Part shown: positions 35,851 through 47,290 of the stretch, piece by piece
How the letters are laid out: each line of letters starts with the position of its first letter
Numbering within the stretch: the first letter of the stretch is position 1
NCBI RefSeq assembly: GCF_017654505.1
Contig: NC_054534.1
Location: forward strand, 26,994,689-27,058,688
From: Polyodon spathula
Lineage: Eukaryota; Chordata; Actinopteri; Acipenseriformes; Polyodontidae
Length of the DNA stretch: 64,000 nucleotides
Direction: 5' to 3'
The notes under the pieces: model-generated
Database searches by the model: none
What the model was told of the DNA's origin: nothing
The model's input: only the letters and a program-made list of their open reading frames with translations
Translations under genes and position numbers: made by a program

Positions 35851-37880
35851 ATGGAAGATTACGAGTGCATTGCCTTCCTGCTGTGCGTTATTGAGAATCT
35901 CATCATATCTATAGAATTATAGTAAAAGACACAATAGCAAAAATAGGTTGATTTTGAATAACTTTTTATATGGTGTGGTTTTTTAGAAACCTGTAAACTC
36001 AACATTTTAGCAGTGTCTTGAGTTACTGTGGAAAAGCTGATTCTTGGACGTTGTTTTAGATTAGGGAGTCGAGCCATTTACCCTCCCTTTAATTGATACC
36101 CCCAATCGTGCTGTCAGATGTAAAGAAGACGTCAAGACTGGTAACAGATTGTAATTTGACAGCGCTAATCTCTTCTTGTCCAGCTAAATGAAACTGTCCA
36201 GTGGTTCTAATGGAGTGCTGCTTGTGTGTGCTTTTATTCATAGTATAGATCAATATGTCCTTATTAAATTGACCCATATTGAAAGGAATCGTCGAGGTCG
36301 TTAAAGGGTTACGCCGTTAGTGGTGGATGGATTGGGGGAAAAAAAGAAAAAAAAAACCTAATTCTCCTGAAATGAAATTTGAAGATCCAGGAAAATGGCT
36401 TATTGTGCTGGATTATAATCAGATGAAGCAAGCCCTGTGGCTCTCATTGATGTTTTCTATCTGTTGTTGTAAGGCTGAGCAAAGAGTAGTGGCTCGGCAA
36501 TGCGTCTCCTGCTGACTCTCAATGCACTAATCCCACTGGTAGTGCCCATCTCACTTCGTGAAGATCTGTGGGACCAAATGACAAACTCCAGTCGCCATGG
36601 TGATTTTCTTTCTTTCTTGTGCCCCAATGCTCATTCTAGGAGTGTTAACCCTGCTGGAGATCAGATTCCACATCTTCCAGTGCAAACACGCCATTAAACA
36701 TTACACCCTCCCACTGTGATGCAGAAGAATGAGAATAGCTTATTGCAGGATTTGACACAGCCAAACCATAGTTTTGTTTTGTAGAATAAATCAAGGATTT
36801 TCTATAGCTGATGTAAAGTTGTTTTACGTTGCATAATTCTGCACTGTGTTGAGGTCTATATCCATTCTTGGGCTAAACAGGTTTTCCCAATATATAGATT
36901 AGTCCAAATTAGGCTTTACAGGATTAACATATCCTGGAGCATTACTGCAAATGTTCTTCTGAATAAAACAAAACAACAGCAACCTTACAGTAGAGATGGC
37001 TCAAAGCGTTTGAAAACAGTTGTTTGAAATGTAAATATGGTCATTTTAACAACATTGTTTCCCTATTAAAGACTGCTTGCATTGACTACAGTATCTGCAG
37101 AGAAGCCGTGTTGTAGTGGACTTAAAACACTAAAAGCATTTAGGCAATAGGCATGTCTACAATTTGTTATAACATGCACATTTGGAGGTATACCGTTTGT
37201 ATGTCACACATGTATTTAATACATATAACAAGGAGATCACTCATTCAAGTCATGATGAACCTGGGTAAAGTCATCCTTTAGTCAGAATCAGCAGGTTTAT
37301 TAAGGGGCTTGACATAGATGTGTTGTATACATGCAGAGAACAGTTTATCCAATTGTAAAAAATTTACAAAAAGCTATTGAGAGTTTAATATGTGTCTATA
37401 CATATATTTTCCAGCTTTGTATTTTTACATATAACAACTGTACTGGCACATGCAAGTCATCATGATGCATTTTTCATTCTACTGTTTGCCTTAATTTTAT
37501 CTTTACTGCTGTGGCGGTGGGTGTGTGTTAATGACAAATGTTGGTGCTTAAACATGTAACATTGTTATGTTGTAGTGAAAGTGACTTTGAAAGAGATTAG
37601 CTTTAATCATTGGTCCTACCACTCTGTCACAAGCACCAGGATTTTCTGAAACTGGGACAGGAAGTCGGGTGTTTATCCTTAAACTTCTGGTGTTGTAATA
37701 GAATAGAAGGGCTTCACCTATATAAATGAGAAAATGAAGTCTGTAAAGAGATCAACAGCAGAATAAAATAAGGACATGCCATATAATTGAGCTAAGGCAG
37801 AATTTATTATTTATGTGTTTATTTTTAAGTTAAGTTGAACTAGTGGCTAGCTAACTACATCATCTGTATTTCTTTCTCAG

Positions 37881-37997
37881 AGTTTTAGCCAGCCTGCCAA
37901 GAGAAAATTACCAGAATGGTTTAATGCATCTAAAGGAAGCAGCTCTTCATATACTGCCAACAAGAAAGCCAAAACAAAAAAAGGATTGTTCGTGTAG
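37881..37997 (+). pseudogene. WRN: WRN terminal exon relic
   Basis: Acceptor tttctttctcag. It encodes SFSQPAKRKLPEWFNASKGS and NKKAKTKKGLFV, then TAG at 37995. Human WRN ends RKRRLPVWFAKG...KTKRGGLFS, so the basic nuclear-localisation tail is conserved. AATAAA motifs follow near 38240-38255. Confidence 0.92.
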
Positions 37998-38239
37998 AAT
38001 TGAGAATCTTCTGGAACTCAGGAAGTTCTTAATACTTTTGAGTACAATTCCAGAATCTGGGATCAGTCTTCACTTGAGTAATACAATAACAGTATTCATA
38101 ATTTGTATGTACAAAACATTGCATGTGTCAGATTTCTGTATCTAACAAAGATAGCATTTTATTTAATTACTTTATTAATATACAGTGTATGTATATAAAT
38201 GCGTTTCTAAACTGGTACCTTTTTAGTTTTTATGTATGG

Positions 38240-38256
38240 TCAATAAAAAAATAAAT
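38240..38256 (+). terminator. Candidate polyadenylation signals after WRN
   Basis: The text tcaataaaaaaataaatg holds two overlapping AATAAA-type hexamers about 250 bp after the WRN stop. Confidence 0.55.
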
Positions 38257-38299
38257 GTTAATTGTAAATTAAATGTCAGATTTTTAAATTTCACTGATC

Positions 38300-39012
38300 T
38301 AGGTCAGGTTGTATGTACATTTCTAATTATATGACACTTTTGTGAGATTAAAAAAAACTATCTTAAAATAACAGGACATGGTGGTTTCACTAAACCAAAC
38401 ATTACAGATGGTCCCATTCGCTGCACAGCACAGCAAACCTCACCCTAAATGCCTGAAATAAGACTAAAAAGCAGCACATAAGACTATGTCCAGGACCTTA
38501 AAAAAAATAAAGTCCAAAACACTTTACATTATAGTTACTGTCTAACTTGGAAGATTCTTCTCATAAACTTGATTTATAATTTAATAACAAGACATTTAAA
38601 GTATCAATGCAGAGTTGTTTCTGTTATAGACTGGGCTTTTTAAGTCCTCCAATCCCATATTACAACTACTCATACACAAGGAATCCAGTATCGATTGTCA
38701 TAATCTTAACAAGGTTTCTTTTTCGTGCTGTGGATATCCTAATCCCCATCGAGATTATGCTTGGCTGTAGACACAGGGATTCATTCAGTGGAATAAACAA
38801 TTTAAGGAGCTGAATGATTTTTTTATTTTTTTTTTTAAACAAATCGTAAATCGTTATCCCTTATCCTGGTGAGGGTTGAGCTGTGTGAGGGAAGGAGAAA
38901 TGACTAAACACATTTGTAACCGTAGTTCTTCTGCCTCTGAGTTCTTACACTTTTCATTTACCAGCTGAAAGTGACTCATTAATTATATATATATATATAA
39001 TAGATATATATA

Positions 39013-39051
<39 letters not shown>

Positions 39052-40534
39052 TATAATAAGGATATCTTAGGTGTCTTAGTTTTAGAAATAAGGTAAAATG
39101 AGAAATAGACAAGAATCCACTTTTTATTTATTTATTTATTTTTTAAATCTGCAAATTGTAAACATTTCCCAAAACGTTCCTTGAGTTTGGCTGTAAAGGT
39201 ATAAATGTTAAAGAACAAAATCTTAAACGACATATTTGTCACATTTTTCTCATATAGTACATTGCTGCTTTTAAATCCCTGCAATTGAATACTGTATGAA
39301 AATGCAAAATTTGAAATACAAGCACGACAATGCATACTTAAATGATAGTTAAACAGTAAACAAACTGACGCAAGATTTAAATATTCACATTGGATGTGTT
39401 GTGTAACACCATGAACGTGCTGGACGTATCGTTTTGAGTAGGATGGCTTATTAATTTTCTTGACAAAATGTTTGTGGTAAAGGTTGCTTCTATTCAAAAC
39501 TGTAGATTGAAAGGTTTTACTGTATCTATGGATGAGTAAAAACTGCATTGAAGCTTTTCTCGGTTACATGAGATCCAGGCAGCTATATGGGGTGTACTGT
39601 TTTTACAGCACTTAAATGAAGATGAAATTAGCGTAACAAGACCTTTCCCAATAAACAAGCTATGAGGCATATAAACACTATATATAAAAGCACATGATGC
39701 ATGTTTAACAGCATTCAACAAAGCTTTAAACATGTTAAGAATGTTTAATAGTATGATTTTTATTTCTGATCAAATCATTTCCTGTCTTCTGTCCTGTTAA
39801 TAAAATGTACTGTAATCACCACCTCCTCCCACAGATAATGAGATGCTCTTTAAACTCATTGGGGCTCTATTTAATCAATCTCCTTTTTTAAATGAACCAT
39901 TACGTTATTAAAAGCTGAGATGGAAGACTTCATTGTTGATGTCTGTGTTCTTGCAGTTCTCAGCACAGTGTGCAGTATGTGCACTGGATCCTGCTGGCCT
40001 GCTCCGCTTCGCCAGACCCGTAGCATCTCCATGACCCGTGTGGAAGAAACAAAAACATCTGGTTATAGTACCTCGGAAACAGCTCACCTCCTCCAAGACC
40101 AAAGTCATAGCTACCAACACATTCAGCTTGAAGTGTTTATGAAACCCTGCATATAATAAGCCTCTGAGATATGAAACTCAGGCCATGCAGCAGCAGCAGC
40201 TTTGTAAGATTACTGCCACAGAACAGTTCATTTGTCTTGAACAATACCAGAAATACAACTTGAACTAGGGAATCATAGAATACAGTTATGTACCAAGTAT
40301 GAAGCCAATATCTTAAAGCTTTAGCAGCCCTATTCACAAAACTTAAGGATTTAAAGGAGGGTTTTTTTGAAAAGTGATAAAGAGATTCTCTTTGGTTAAA
40401 CTGCTTTGAAAAATGAGACCACAGTATAAAAGTCATCTTAAGTCATCGATCAAAGTGAAGGGTACTGTAATATTTTGCTTGGTGATTTTCCATAATACTG
40501 AGAATCTGAAGTTACTGACTGAAATGGTTTAAGG
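38300..40534. other. Intergenic, unassigned
   Basis: AT-rich with a (TA)n tract at about 38985-39050. No convincing gene. Open frames here lack splice sites or similarity. Confidence 0.5.
38985..39050. repeat. (TA)n microsatellite
   Basis: Mostly TA dinucleotides with a few interruptions (ataatagatatata). Confidence 0.9.
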
Positions 40535-41046
40535 CAGGGGTAGTCAATAGGCAGACCGTGCCAGAACATTTTGAGTGGACCGCCAAATCATATGCCAATC
40601 TGTATTTTTTCTTGCATTCACATTGGAAATGCTGTGAATTTGAGAGACAACATGGTTCCTAAGAGTGTGGTGCCTGAAGGAGCAGTATGTGTCACTGTGA
40701 TAGCAAGTAAACTGTGAATGGCATGAATGAAACAAAATGTACAACAGTATTAGGTCAAATGAATTGAAACTGCATGTGATGGCTGCTGTTGCCTGTTTTG
40801 CAAGTGTCAATCATTCCCATCTCTAGGGCTAATAATCATGGTTAGTATTTTTTTTTTTTTTTAAATACACAATTCAGATACAATTGTCATACCTTATGGT
40901 TCAAGTTTAGAAATATCCTACTTCACAAAAACAACCAAAAAAAAAAAAAAAAAAAACCTCTAAACCTTTGGTTGGGGGGGGGGGTCGTCAATACCATAGA
41001 CAAGAAGGGGGTGTGGTCCAAAGAGTTTGAGAACCACTACCTCTAG
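40535..41046. mobile_element. hAT-type (Charlie-like) relic
   Basis: Left end caggggtagtcaataggcag; right end gtttgagaaccactacctctag, whose reverse complement starts ctagaggtagtgg. These imperfect inverted ends are typical of hAT elements. The interior is about 500 bp with poly(T), poly(A) and poly(G) runs and no transposase. Confidence 0.6.
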
Positions 41047-44000
41047 TCTAACAAAAGCCTTTGGCTAAACGTGAAGGTTAAGAGAGAGGAAAGCATTACA
41101 ACAGGTCTGAATCTGATGAAATATTTATAAGCATGAAGCAGGTTTTTTGTGGCTCTTTAACTGGATAATCCTCTCAAGGGAGAAAGCTGGGAACATCATT
41201 TATGAAAATAAGACCATTTACATACTGATCCTGTAACTCAAGTAGAAAAGTGATTTCAGTGTATGAAACTGCTTCTGAGGGCATTCCTCAAAGAAAACTG
41301 AAACTGACATTCAGAAGCAAGACAATAAGGGTGGTCTAAATTATCAGTACTATTTTGTATTCCTATCAAATATTTTCTTCTGAAAATGTTTTACATATTA
41401 CGAAGGAAAAGTGTTTATTTTGGTCAATTTATTCAGCGCTTGTCAGACACGTCAGGTTCAATTTATTTTCACACACGCTGTTTATTTTACACACACTGTT
41501 TAAAATATATATTTTTTTCAGAGTAGAACAGGTTTAAACGGCACTGAATCTCAAAAGGACACTCAGTACTGCATCTCCAGCCAAGCCCCACCCCTTTGTT
41601 CGCTGTATTTTTCACACACCTCTTCACAGTGCATATTGATAAATCCTCTCCTGATCACTAGTTTTAACTCCTCAATAATGCGACCCAAGTCATTATTTTA
41701 TTACTATAAAATCTAAAAAAACTCTGCAGATGTCTGTGATATTCTTTGATCGTTAGATGCAGAAGCAGCTTTCTTCTTTGTTTGTGTCCGTGTTATCTCT
41801 GTGGTGCCGGGGCTTAGAAAATGAAAAAAAAAAACTGAATTAGGCAGGAGATGATGTACATGGCAAATGTACTTACTAGCACTATTACTGTGATAAACAA
41901 TTTAATTACCTGAAAGTTATATTTTTCTTACTTTAAAACAAGTTTTATCGTAGTCTTCATAGTTTCTGTAGTGAGTCATTTTAATTAGGCTGGTTAGATG
42001 ATAAACAACGAACAACATCAACACTATCTATACAGAATCAGTCCGCTTTAAAAATAATTTAGACACAATAAGCCTGTCTCTAATGGATTCCAAGAGTTGA
42101 ATACAGTCTCTTTCTGTATGGTCAGCAGTTTGTACCATAGCCATTACAGCAGCTCTAGTCAGATAGTGCCATGGCATTATCATTTCTAAGAGAAACTTGG
42201 AGTAACAGACACATCACCCTATATGTTAACTTGAATGGCCTTGTTTGTGTGCAAGCAGACAGTCAAAGAAAACAACTGTTTTAAACTAGTAAGCCTCGCA
42301 TTAAGAAGAGTGGCTAAGCGGAAATGGATAGACCTGGCAAAGACCCTGTCAATCACTGTATAGTTTTGGAGGAAAACAAAACTGCTGCTGAGGGTCTCAC
42401 TGGAAATTTCCATAATGCTTCCCCTGCTTAGTAAAGTTAAGACCTCTCTTGAATGCCAATGGGCAAGCAATTCATTAGCAAATCATATGAGCGAGATCAA
42501 GGCCTAGTACCAAAGTAAAAATATCACTGGTGACAGAGGGCTTCCTGGGTATGCTCCTTCAGTCAGATGCATATTAAATCTCATTAGAAACTAACATGAC
42601 TGTCTAAGACTGGGTGTGTGACTACACACCGTACAACAGGAAGTAAAAACAAACAAACAGCTCTTATACTTGCCCTTCCTGCCACAGCTGATACATACAG
42701 AACAACAACGCGTAATAGGTACAGGATTAACGGGTAATAGGAGGTGAAAACGTTTGTCTTCTTTCCAAAGCGTTTTACAGACCTGAGTGAAAACACTCTG
42801 GTGCAGTTACAACATGTGGATTCGGACAGGAAATCAGAATTTATAGCACCTGGGGGGATTATGACTATGTGTATTGTCAGTTTCAGAAACAGTGCTGTCA
42901 AATCCTAATCACTTACACAAATATTTATAATAAATTCAGTCGTTCTGGTTGTTTAAATATTAAGCTTAAAATGGTGACTTTCAAAGTATTAAAGATCCTG
43001 CTAATCATTATCTTTACTGTAACAACAGTAGTTTTGAGATGCTGGAAAAATGTAATTACTTTTTTTAAACCTAACTAACTGAAGATAACAACATAAAAAA
43101 CCTTGTCTACTTGACTTAATGCTTACAGTTTTACTTCAAATATTTTGATTGAATGTTTACATTTATGGAATTAACTTTAATGCATTAAATTACATTTTCA
43201 TTGATTTAACTCGCTTTGTCTCTTTCATTCCATCTGTCTTTGTCTTTCCTCTCCTGGGAGTAGCAGAAATGTGTGTAAAGTGTGTGAAGGGAAGTGCTCG
43301 TGAGAAACCACGTACCGCCTGTACAATACCTAGCACTCATTCAATTACATATTTGAAGGGCAGCAGCTATTCAATTGTGAGGACGTTTCTCATGGGAATA
43401 TAGAAACAGGTACATTTTCTGTTTGTCAGCAAAAAAAAAAAAAAAAGAGTCATTTAATTTAAAATTATTGTTATAACAAGCCTTGTGAAATCACGCTTGT
43501 TTACAGTACTTTGAGACCTATGCGCAAACACATCATGAATTATGAGGTAGAACTGCAAGGAGAGTATTTGTGTGCAGATTCATTCAGATCATTCCAAAAA
43601 GTTATAACAGCATTAGCTGAAATGTGTCTAATGGATGCGACATAGCTTTAACTAAAAATACAGGAGCAAAGCCTAATGTATGTAAGAATTTAAAACACAG
43701 CGCAAAACTCCTGATGAAACTCAATCTGCGTTTCAAATTACACTAAAGTTATATACCACTGTGCACTGTACCCTGCTGGAGTTCATATGAATTAAAACAC
43801 AAATCCTTATAACAGCTGTTATTTAATTAGGTACATGTGGGCTTCAACAGCACCCCCATATGGCGACTTCAGTGCTCCTATGATTTTTTTCTGTGTGGGT
43901 ATACCCCAATCCAAGCTACTTTATATTAGCCCTGTATATTGTACAGCTGTGAATTGTACATTTTTTTCTCATGTAGTGATATAATATCGCACTAATTATA

Positions 44001-44100
44001 TATTCAATCAATCACATTTGTTGAAATAATTTAAAAACGTATCATGAGTCATGTATGCTTTGAAATAATAATACTACTGATAATAGATAATAAAACATTC
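41047..44100. other. Intergenic, unassigned
   Basis: No gene is recognised. Poly(A) runs and AT-rich DNA only. A minus-strand open frame at 42470-42219 is long for chance but has no convincing splice sites or similarity. Confidence 0.45.
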
Positions 44101-44109
44101 CATTACCTG

Positions 44110-44310
44110 TCTACTGAAAATATCATCCTTTATAAACCTGCGGCGATGAATATTTCCATTCTTATCTGACTGCAGCAGCAGGAAGCGATCCCAGCACCTC
44201 TGCACTTCAGGAACTGGCACTAACATGTAATCAAAACAAAACCCCATCAAAGGTGTGAAGGTCAATTCACTTGCACAGATGGAGAAATAGTCCAGCACAC
44301 TGGAGAACTA
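44110..44310 (-). other. Candidate exon of an unassigned minus-strand gene
   Basis: The minus strand is open for 67 codons, ending at a CAG|GTAATG donor (intron starts at 44109). It includes PLMGFCFDYMLVPVPEVQRC and LLLQSDKNGNIHRRRFIKDD, with a faint EF-hand-like DKNGNI motif. The upstream side has a pyrimidine-rich tract and cttcaggatag; use of the second AG keeps the frame open. Frame 3 of a possible exon at 46311-46208 joins it in phase. I do not recognise the protein. Confidence 0.3.
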
Positions 44311-46207
44311 TCCTGAAGTAACAGTGAAAGAGAAATACAATATGATGAAAACCAAAATTGTTCAAATGCATATTATAATACATAGGATAACAGATGCCTT
44401 GGAGTTCATAATGAGAGATTATAAACCTCTATGTACCAATCAGGAAACGTCTTTGGGGGTAACTACTGTTCAGTACCTTACAACAGAAGCACACAGAACA
44501 TGAATACAGCTATCATTTAAAGATGTGAATGTTTTATATAGCAAGGTTTCAATAACACGTTTTAAATAAACTTTGATTAGCAATACCTTGGTTGTTGACC
44601 TTTTTTTGTAAGTTAGGCACTCTCAGTTCCTTGTGCTTAGGGTTCTATTAGTGAAATACAACATTGAGGGGTTAAGTAGACAATGGCATACATATTTAAT
44701 GTAAACAACATGCCACGCTGAAACCTGTTAGCACACGAAACAAGTATCAAGTATTTGCCTTATGTTGCTCTGCTCACTCCATAAGCCCTATCAGATCAGG
44801 CAGCCACAAAATCAATAACAAACACCAGAAGGCTCCCAGATGCCCTTGCCCCAGGGACTTTCCATTGTAACTGCACAATTTGATCAAGGTGGCTTCAGTG
44901 AGTATGCTACACATTGTGTTGAAAAAAGTTGTTTAAAATAAATATTGCACAAAATAGCAACTATATTGGTCATTTAAAGTCCACAGACAGTTGTTTTTAT
45001 TGTGGTTTATGTATCAAGTGTGAAAGGAGAAAGCTGTGCAGGTGTTTTACTTTGAGCCCCAACTGCTATGGAACAAGGTTGTAATTACTAGCACTACAAA
45101 TATATTTGATAACATGATTTAGCAGAAAATACATTTATAGAAGATATATAAGACAAATGTTTAGATGACAAGCTTTTTTACGATTTACATTTGTTTATTG
45201 AAACTACACTAGGATAACAGGTCATATAAAAATGTATATACCCATATTTGTTATTACAAATCTGTAATTGGAAATAAGAGAAAATCTATTGTGTGAATTT
45301 GTTTGCGCAATTTATTGTGTGTAAATATTTGTGATTGAAGTCTGGGGATATATAAGGTGTAAAAGTTCAAGATATCCAGAACTGTTCCTGAGCTAATTGA
45401 GTTCAACACAATCAGGTCTGAGCAACGAATAAATAATAATAATAAAAAAAACACTATGTCGGTATCTTGTATCTTTTCAAAGTCACAACTGACAAAGCAA
45501 AACATGGTTCAGCAGAATCCTCCTTTAAAACCGGCTAAATAGTACCTAGATTAGAACAATACAATTATCTTTTTGTAATGCCATGAAGCATCTGAATACT
45601 TTCACCCTGCATCTTTTATTAGAAAAAGTAGTGGATGAAATACTGGGTCCAGCATCCATGCAGCACAATCACTTCACACGTGAAGTGTTCATTCAGAGTT
45701 ACAGGCTCGTTACTGATTTAATTCAGTATCAATTCATTTAAGTAGACTGTCTTGGTACTAATATCTACCTCATACATTTTGAATGATTTTTGTTGTTCTG
45801 CTTACTTACAACATGCTATATCAGTATGCCCTACTACGGTACTAAGGGAAAGTTATTACTGTTTTACATCTACTGGGGTAGCAGACTGCAGTAACCGGTA
45901 GGATTGTATGGTTAATACAGGGTCTTTATCACTATGAGCCTGGCCTTTTGAAACACCTTACACAAGAAATATAAGCAAGTAAATTATAGAATACATCACA
46001 CTGGCCAAACTGAAAAAAACATTATGTATGTTCTAGGAGTCTATTGTATAGCAATTTTTCATATTTATTTAACTTTATTGAATTATTCATTTTACAGAAG
46101 GCCAGTAGACGATTTTGCTTTGTACTGTACATAACAAGAAAAACAACTGTTTAAACGACACAACATTTAGAGTAAACTGAGCAATCAAAACACAAATACA
46201 TTTTTAC

Positions 46208-46311
46208 TTTTGCAAGCATCTGAATGGGCTGTAATCCAGTTTCCTTGGGATGGATCTGTGGAATCGATAAGGATTTGACCACTACATTTGTGAAAAAAGC
46301 TGCCTGCAAAC
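46208..46311 (-). other. Candidate small exon, minus strand
   Basis: Bounded by tttactcag and a gtaaaa donor. Two of three frames are open; the one matching the phase of 44310 includes LSIPQIHPKETGLQPIQML. Supported only by splice-site pattern and phase. Confidence 0.22.
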
Positions 46312-46454
46312 CTGAGTAAATATAACTACGATTAATATGAATAATATAATAAGAGCCCAATGTAAAATTTACCCTAAATGTAGATTAATCTGGATACAAG
46401 TACTCTACACAATTGGTATAATAACTGCATATCGTAACCTTAAATGTGGTCACT

Positions 46455-46900
46455 TACACCGTGTAACATTTTTTTCTTTTGTTCCTGGGTAGTAAGTGTT
46501 ATTTCCTAATTGCTTATGCCTCAAAAGTATAGAAAATGGCTACAAATGACTACAAAAGATTTAGAAGTGAGTAGTTTTTCGAGATTTACGATTATACTGT
46601 AAATACAGTATAATCGTAAATCTCGAAAAACTACTCACTTCTAAATCTTTTGTAGTCATTTTTGTATTACTTTAGTATAAATACATGTTAATTTGGATTC
46701 ATATGTTGTTTTTTTCTGACTTTATGTGAACGAAAAGACACACCATTGGAAATAGTGATATTTTGAAATATCACTGTCCTGGTCACAAAAGCAAAGTTTG
46801 TGGGGAATAATAGCCATTTTCTATACTTTTGAGGCATAAGCAATTAGGAAATAACACTTACTACCCAGGAACAAAAACTGTGTTACATAGTGTAATTATT
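46455..46900. mobile_element. Foldback element of two nested palindromes
   Basis: Outer arms of about 65-85 bp (left about 46457-46542, right about 46812-46895) are inverted copies containing gttcctgggtagtaagtg and cttatgcctcaaaagtatag. Inside, near the left arm, a perfect palindrome has 58-nt arms (46544-46601 and 46604-46661) with a 2-nt spacer. The roughly 150 bp to the right arm is AT-rich. No coding capacity; likely a MITE. Confidence 0.85.
46544..46661. repeat. Perfect 118-bp palindrome
   Basis: The two 58-nt arms are exact reverse complements around a central aa. As RNA it would form an uninterrupted hairpin; as DNA it could extrude a cruciform. Confidence 0.92.
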
Positions 46901-47204
46901 TCAGTGTGAAAAGTGCTGTTGTTTTTATGAAAGCTGTCTTGATCTTCACCCACTGCGATAAAAGCCTTCGTTCGAATGTATGGGAGATCTCGGTGGTGTT
47001 TTATAATAGTCCTCTTAAGTGTGGTGATAAGAGATCAGACGCCTACAATACATGTTATTATCTTTGAACTAATTAGTTTCCTCTTAAATGTCTTCGATAA
47101 ATTCAACGCACAACCATGTTAAACCCTAAACAAACACTTCAAGTACGACCATTAAGTTTGTATTAACATTACATTTATAAATGACAAAAATAAAACGTGT
47201 TGCT

Positions 47205-47290
47205 CCTACCTGTACCTGAAGAAAACGTTGGTGGCGGGGCGTGGTCTGTTCGTCAGGAAAACTCTCACGCTATTTGTGATTGGTTGTGTG
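47205..47290 (-). promoter_or_regulatory. Possible minus-strand promoter and non-coding first exon
   Basis: On the minus strand an aaccaatcac CCAAT box (about 47286-47278) is followed by ccacgccccgcc GC boxes (about 47244-47233), then by ttcaggtacag|gtagga, a good donor at 47209. This is the only such cluster in the intergenic region. It lies upstream of the candidate exons at 46.3 and 44.3 kb. Confidence 0.35.

Larger units (their letters stand above)
34046..37880. other. Last WRN intron
   Basis: This stretch of about 3.8 kb is bounded by a gt donor and a tctttctcag acceptor. It contains the 46-bp tandem repeat and a tRNA-like remnant, and no other recognisable gene. Confidence 0.55.
23653..37997 (+). 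pseudogene. WRN: WRN-like RecQ helicase locus, probable pseudogene
   Basis: Sixteen exon-like segments match WRN in order: acidic region, helicase motifs I, II, III, V and VI, RQC zinc and winged-helix domain, and C-terminal tail. WRN is a nuclear 3'-5' RecQ helicase and exonuclease (human 1432 aa) that acts in replication restart and repair. Exons for the exonuclease (about the first 230 residues), the segment between motifs I and II, and the HRDC domain are not found. Lesions include an in-frame TAG at 27910, a donor AT for GT at 24523, a missing acceptor AG before 24455 and phase mismatches. Many segments remain well conserved, so the decay is fairly recent. The alternative, a functional but radically shortened gene, would require unusual splicing around the TAG. 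Confidence 0.85.

Noticed and set aside
23653..37997. Calling WRN an ordinary functional gene
   Set aside because: In-frame stop, broken splice sites, several missing exons and phase clashes occur together; a single assembly error would not explain them all.
42219..42470. 83-codon minus-strand open frame
   Set aside because: No convincing acceptor or donor, no similarity recognised, no phase link to the candidate exons at 44-46 kb.
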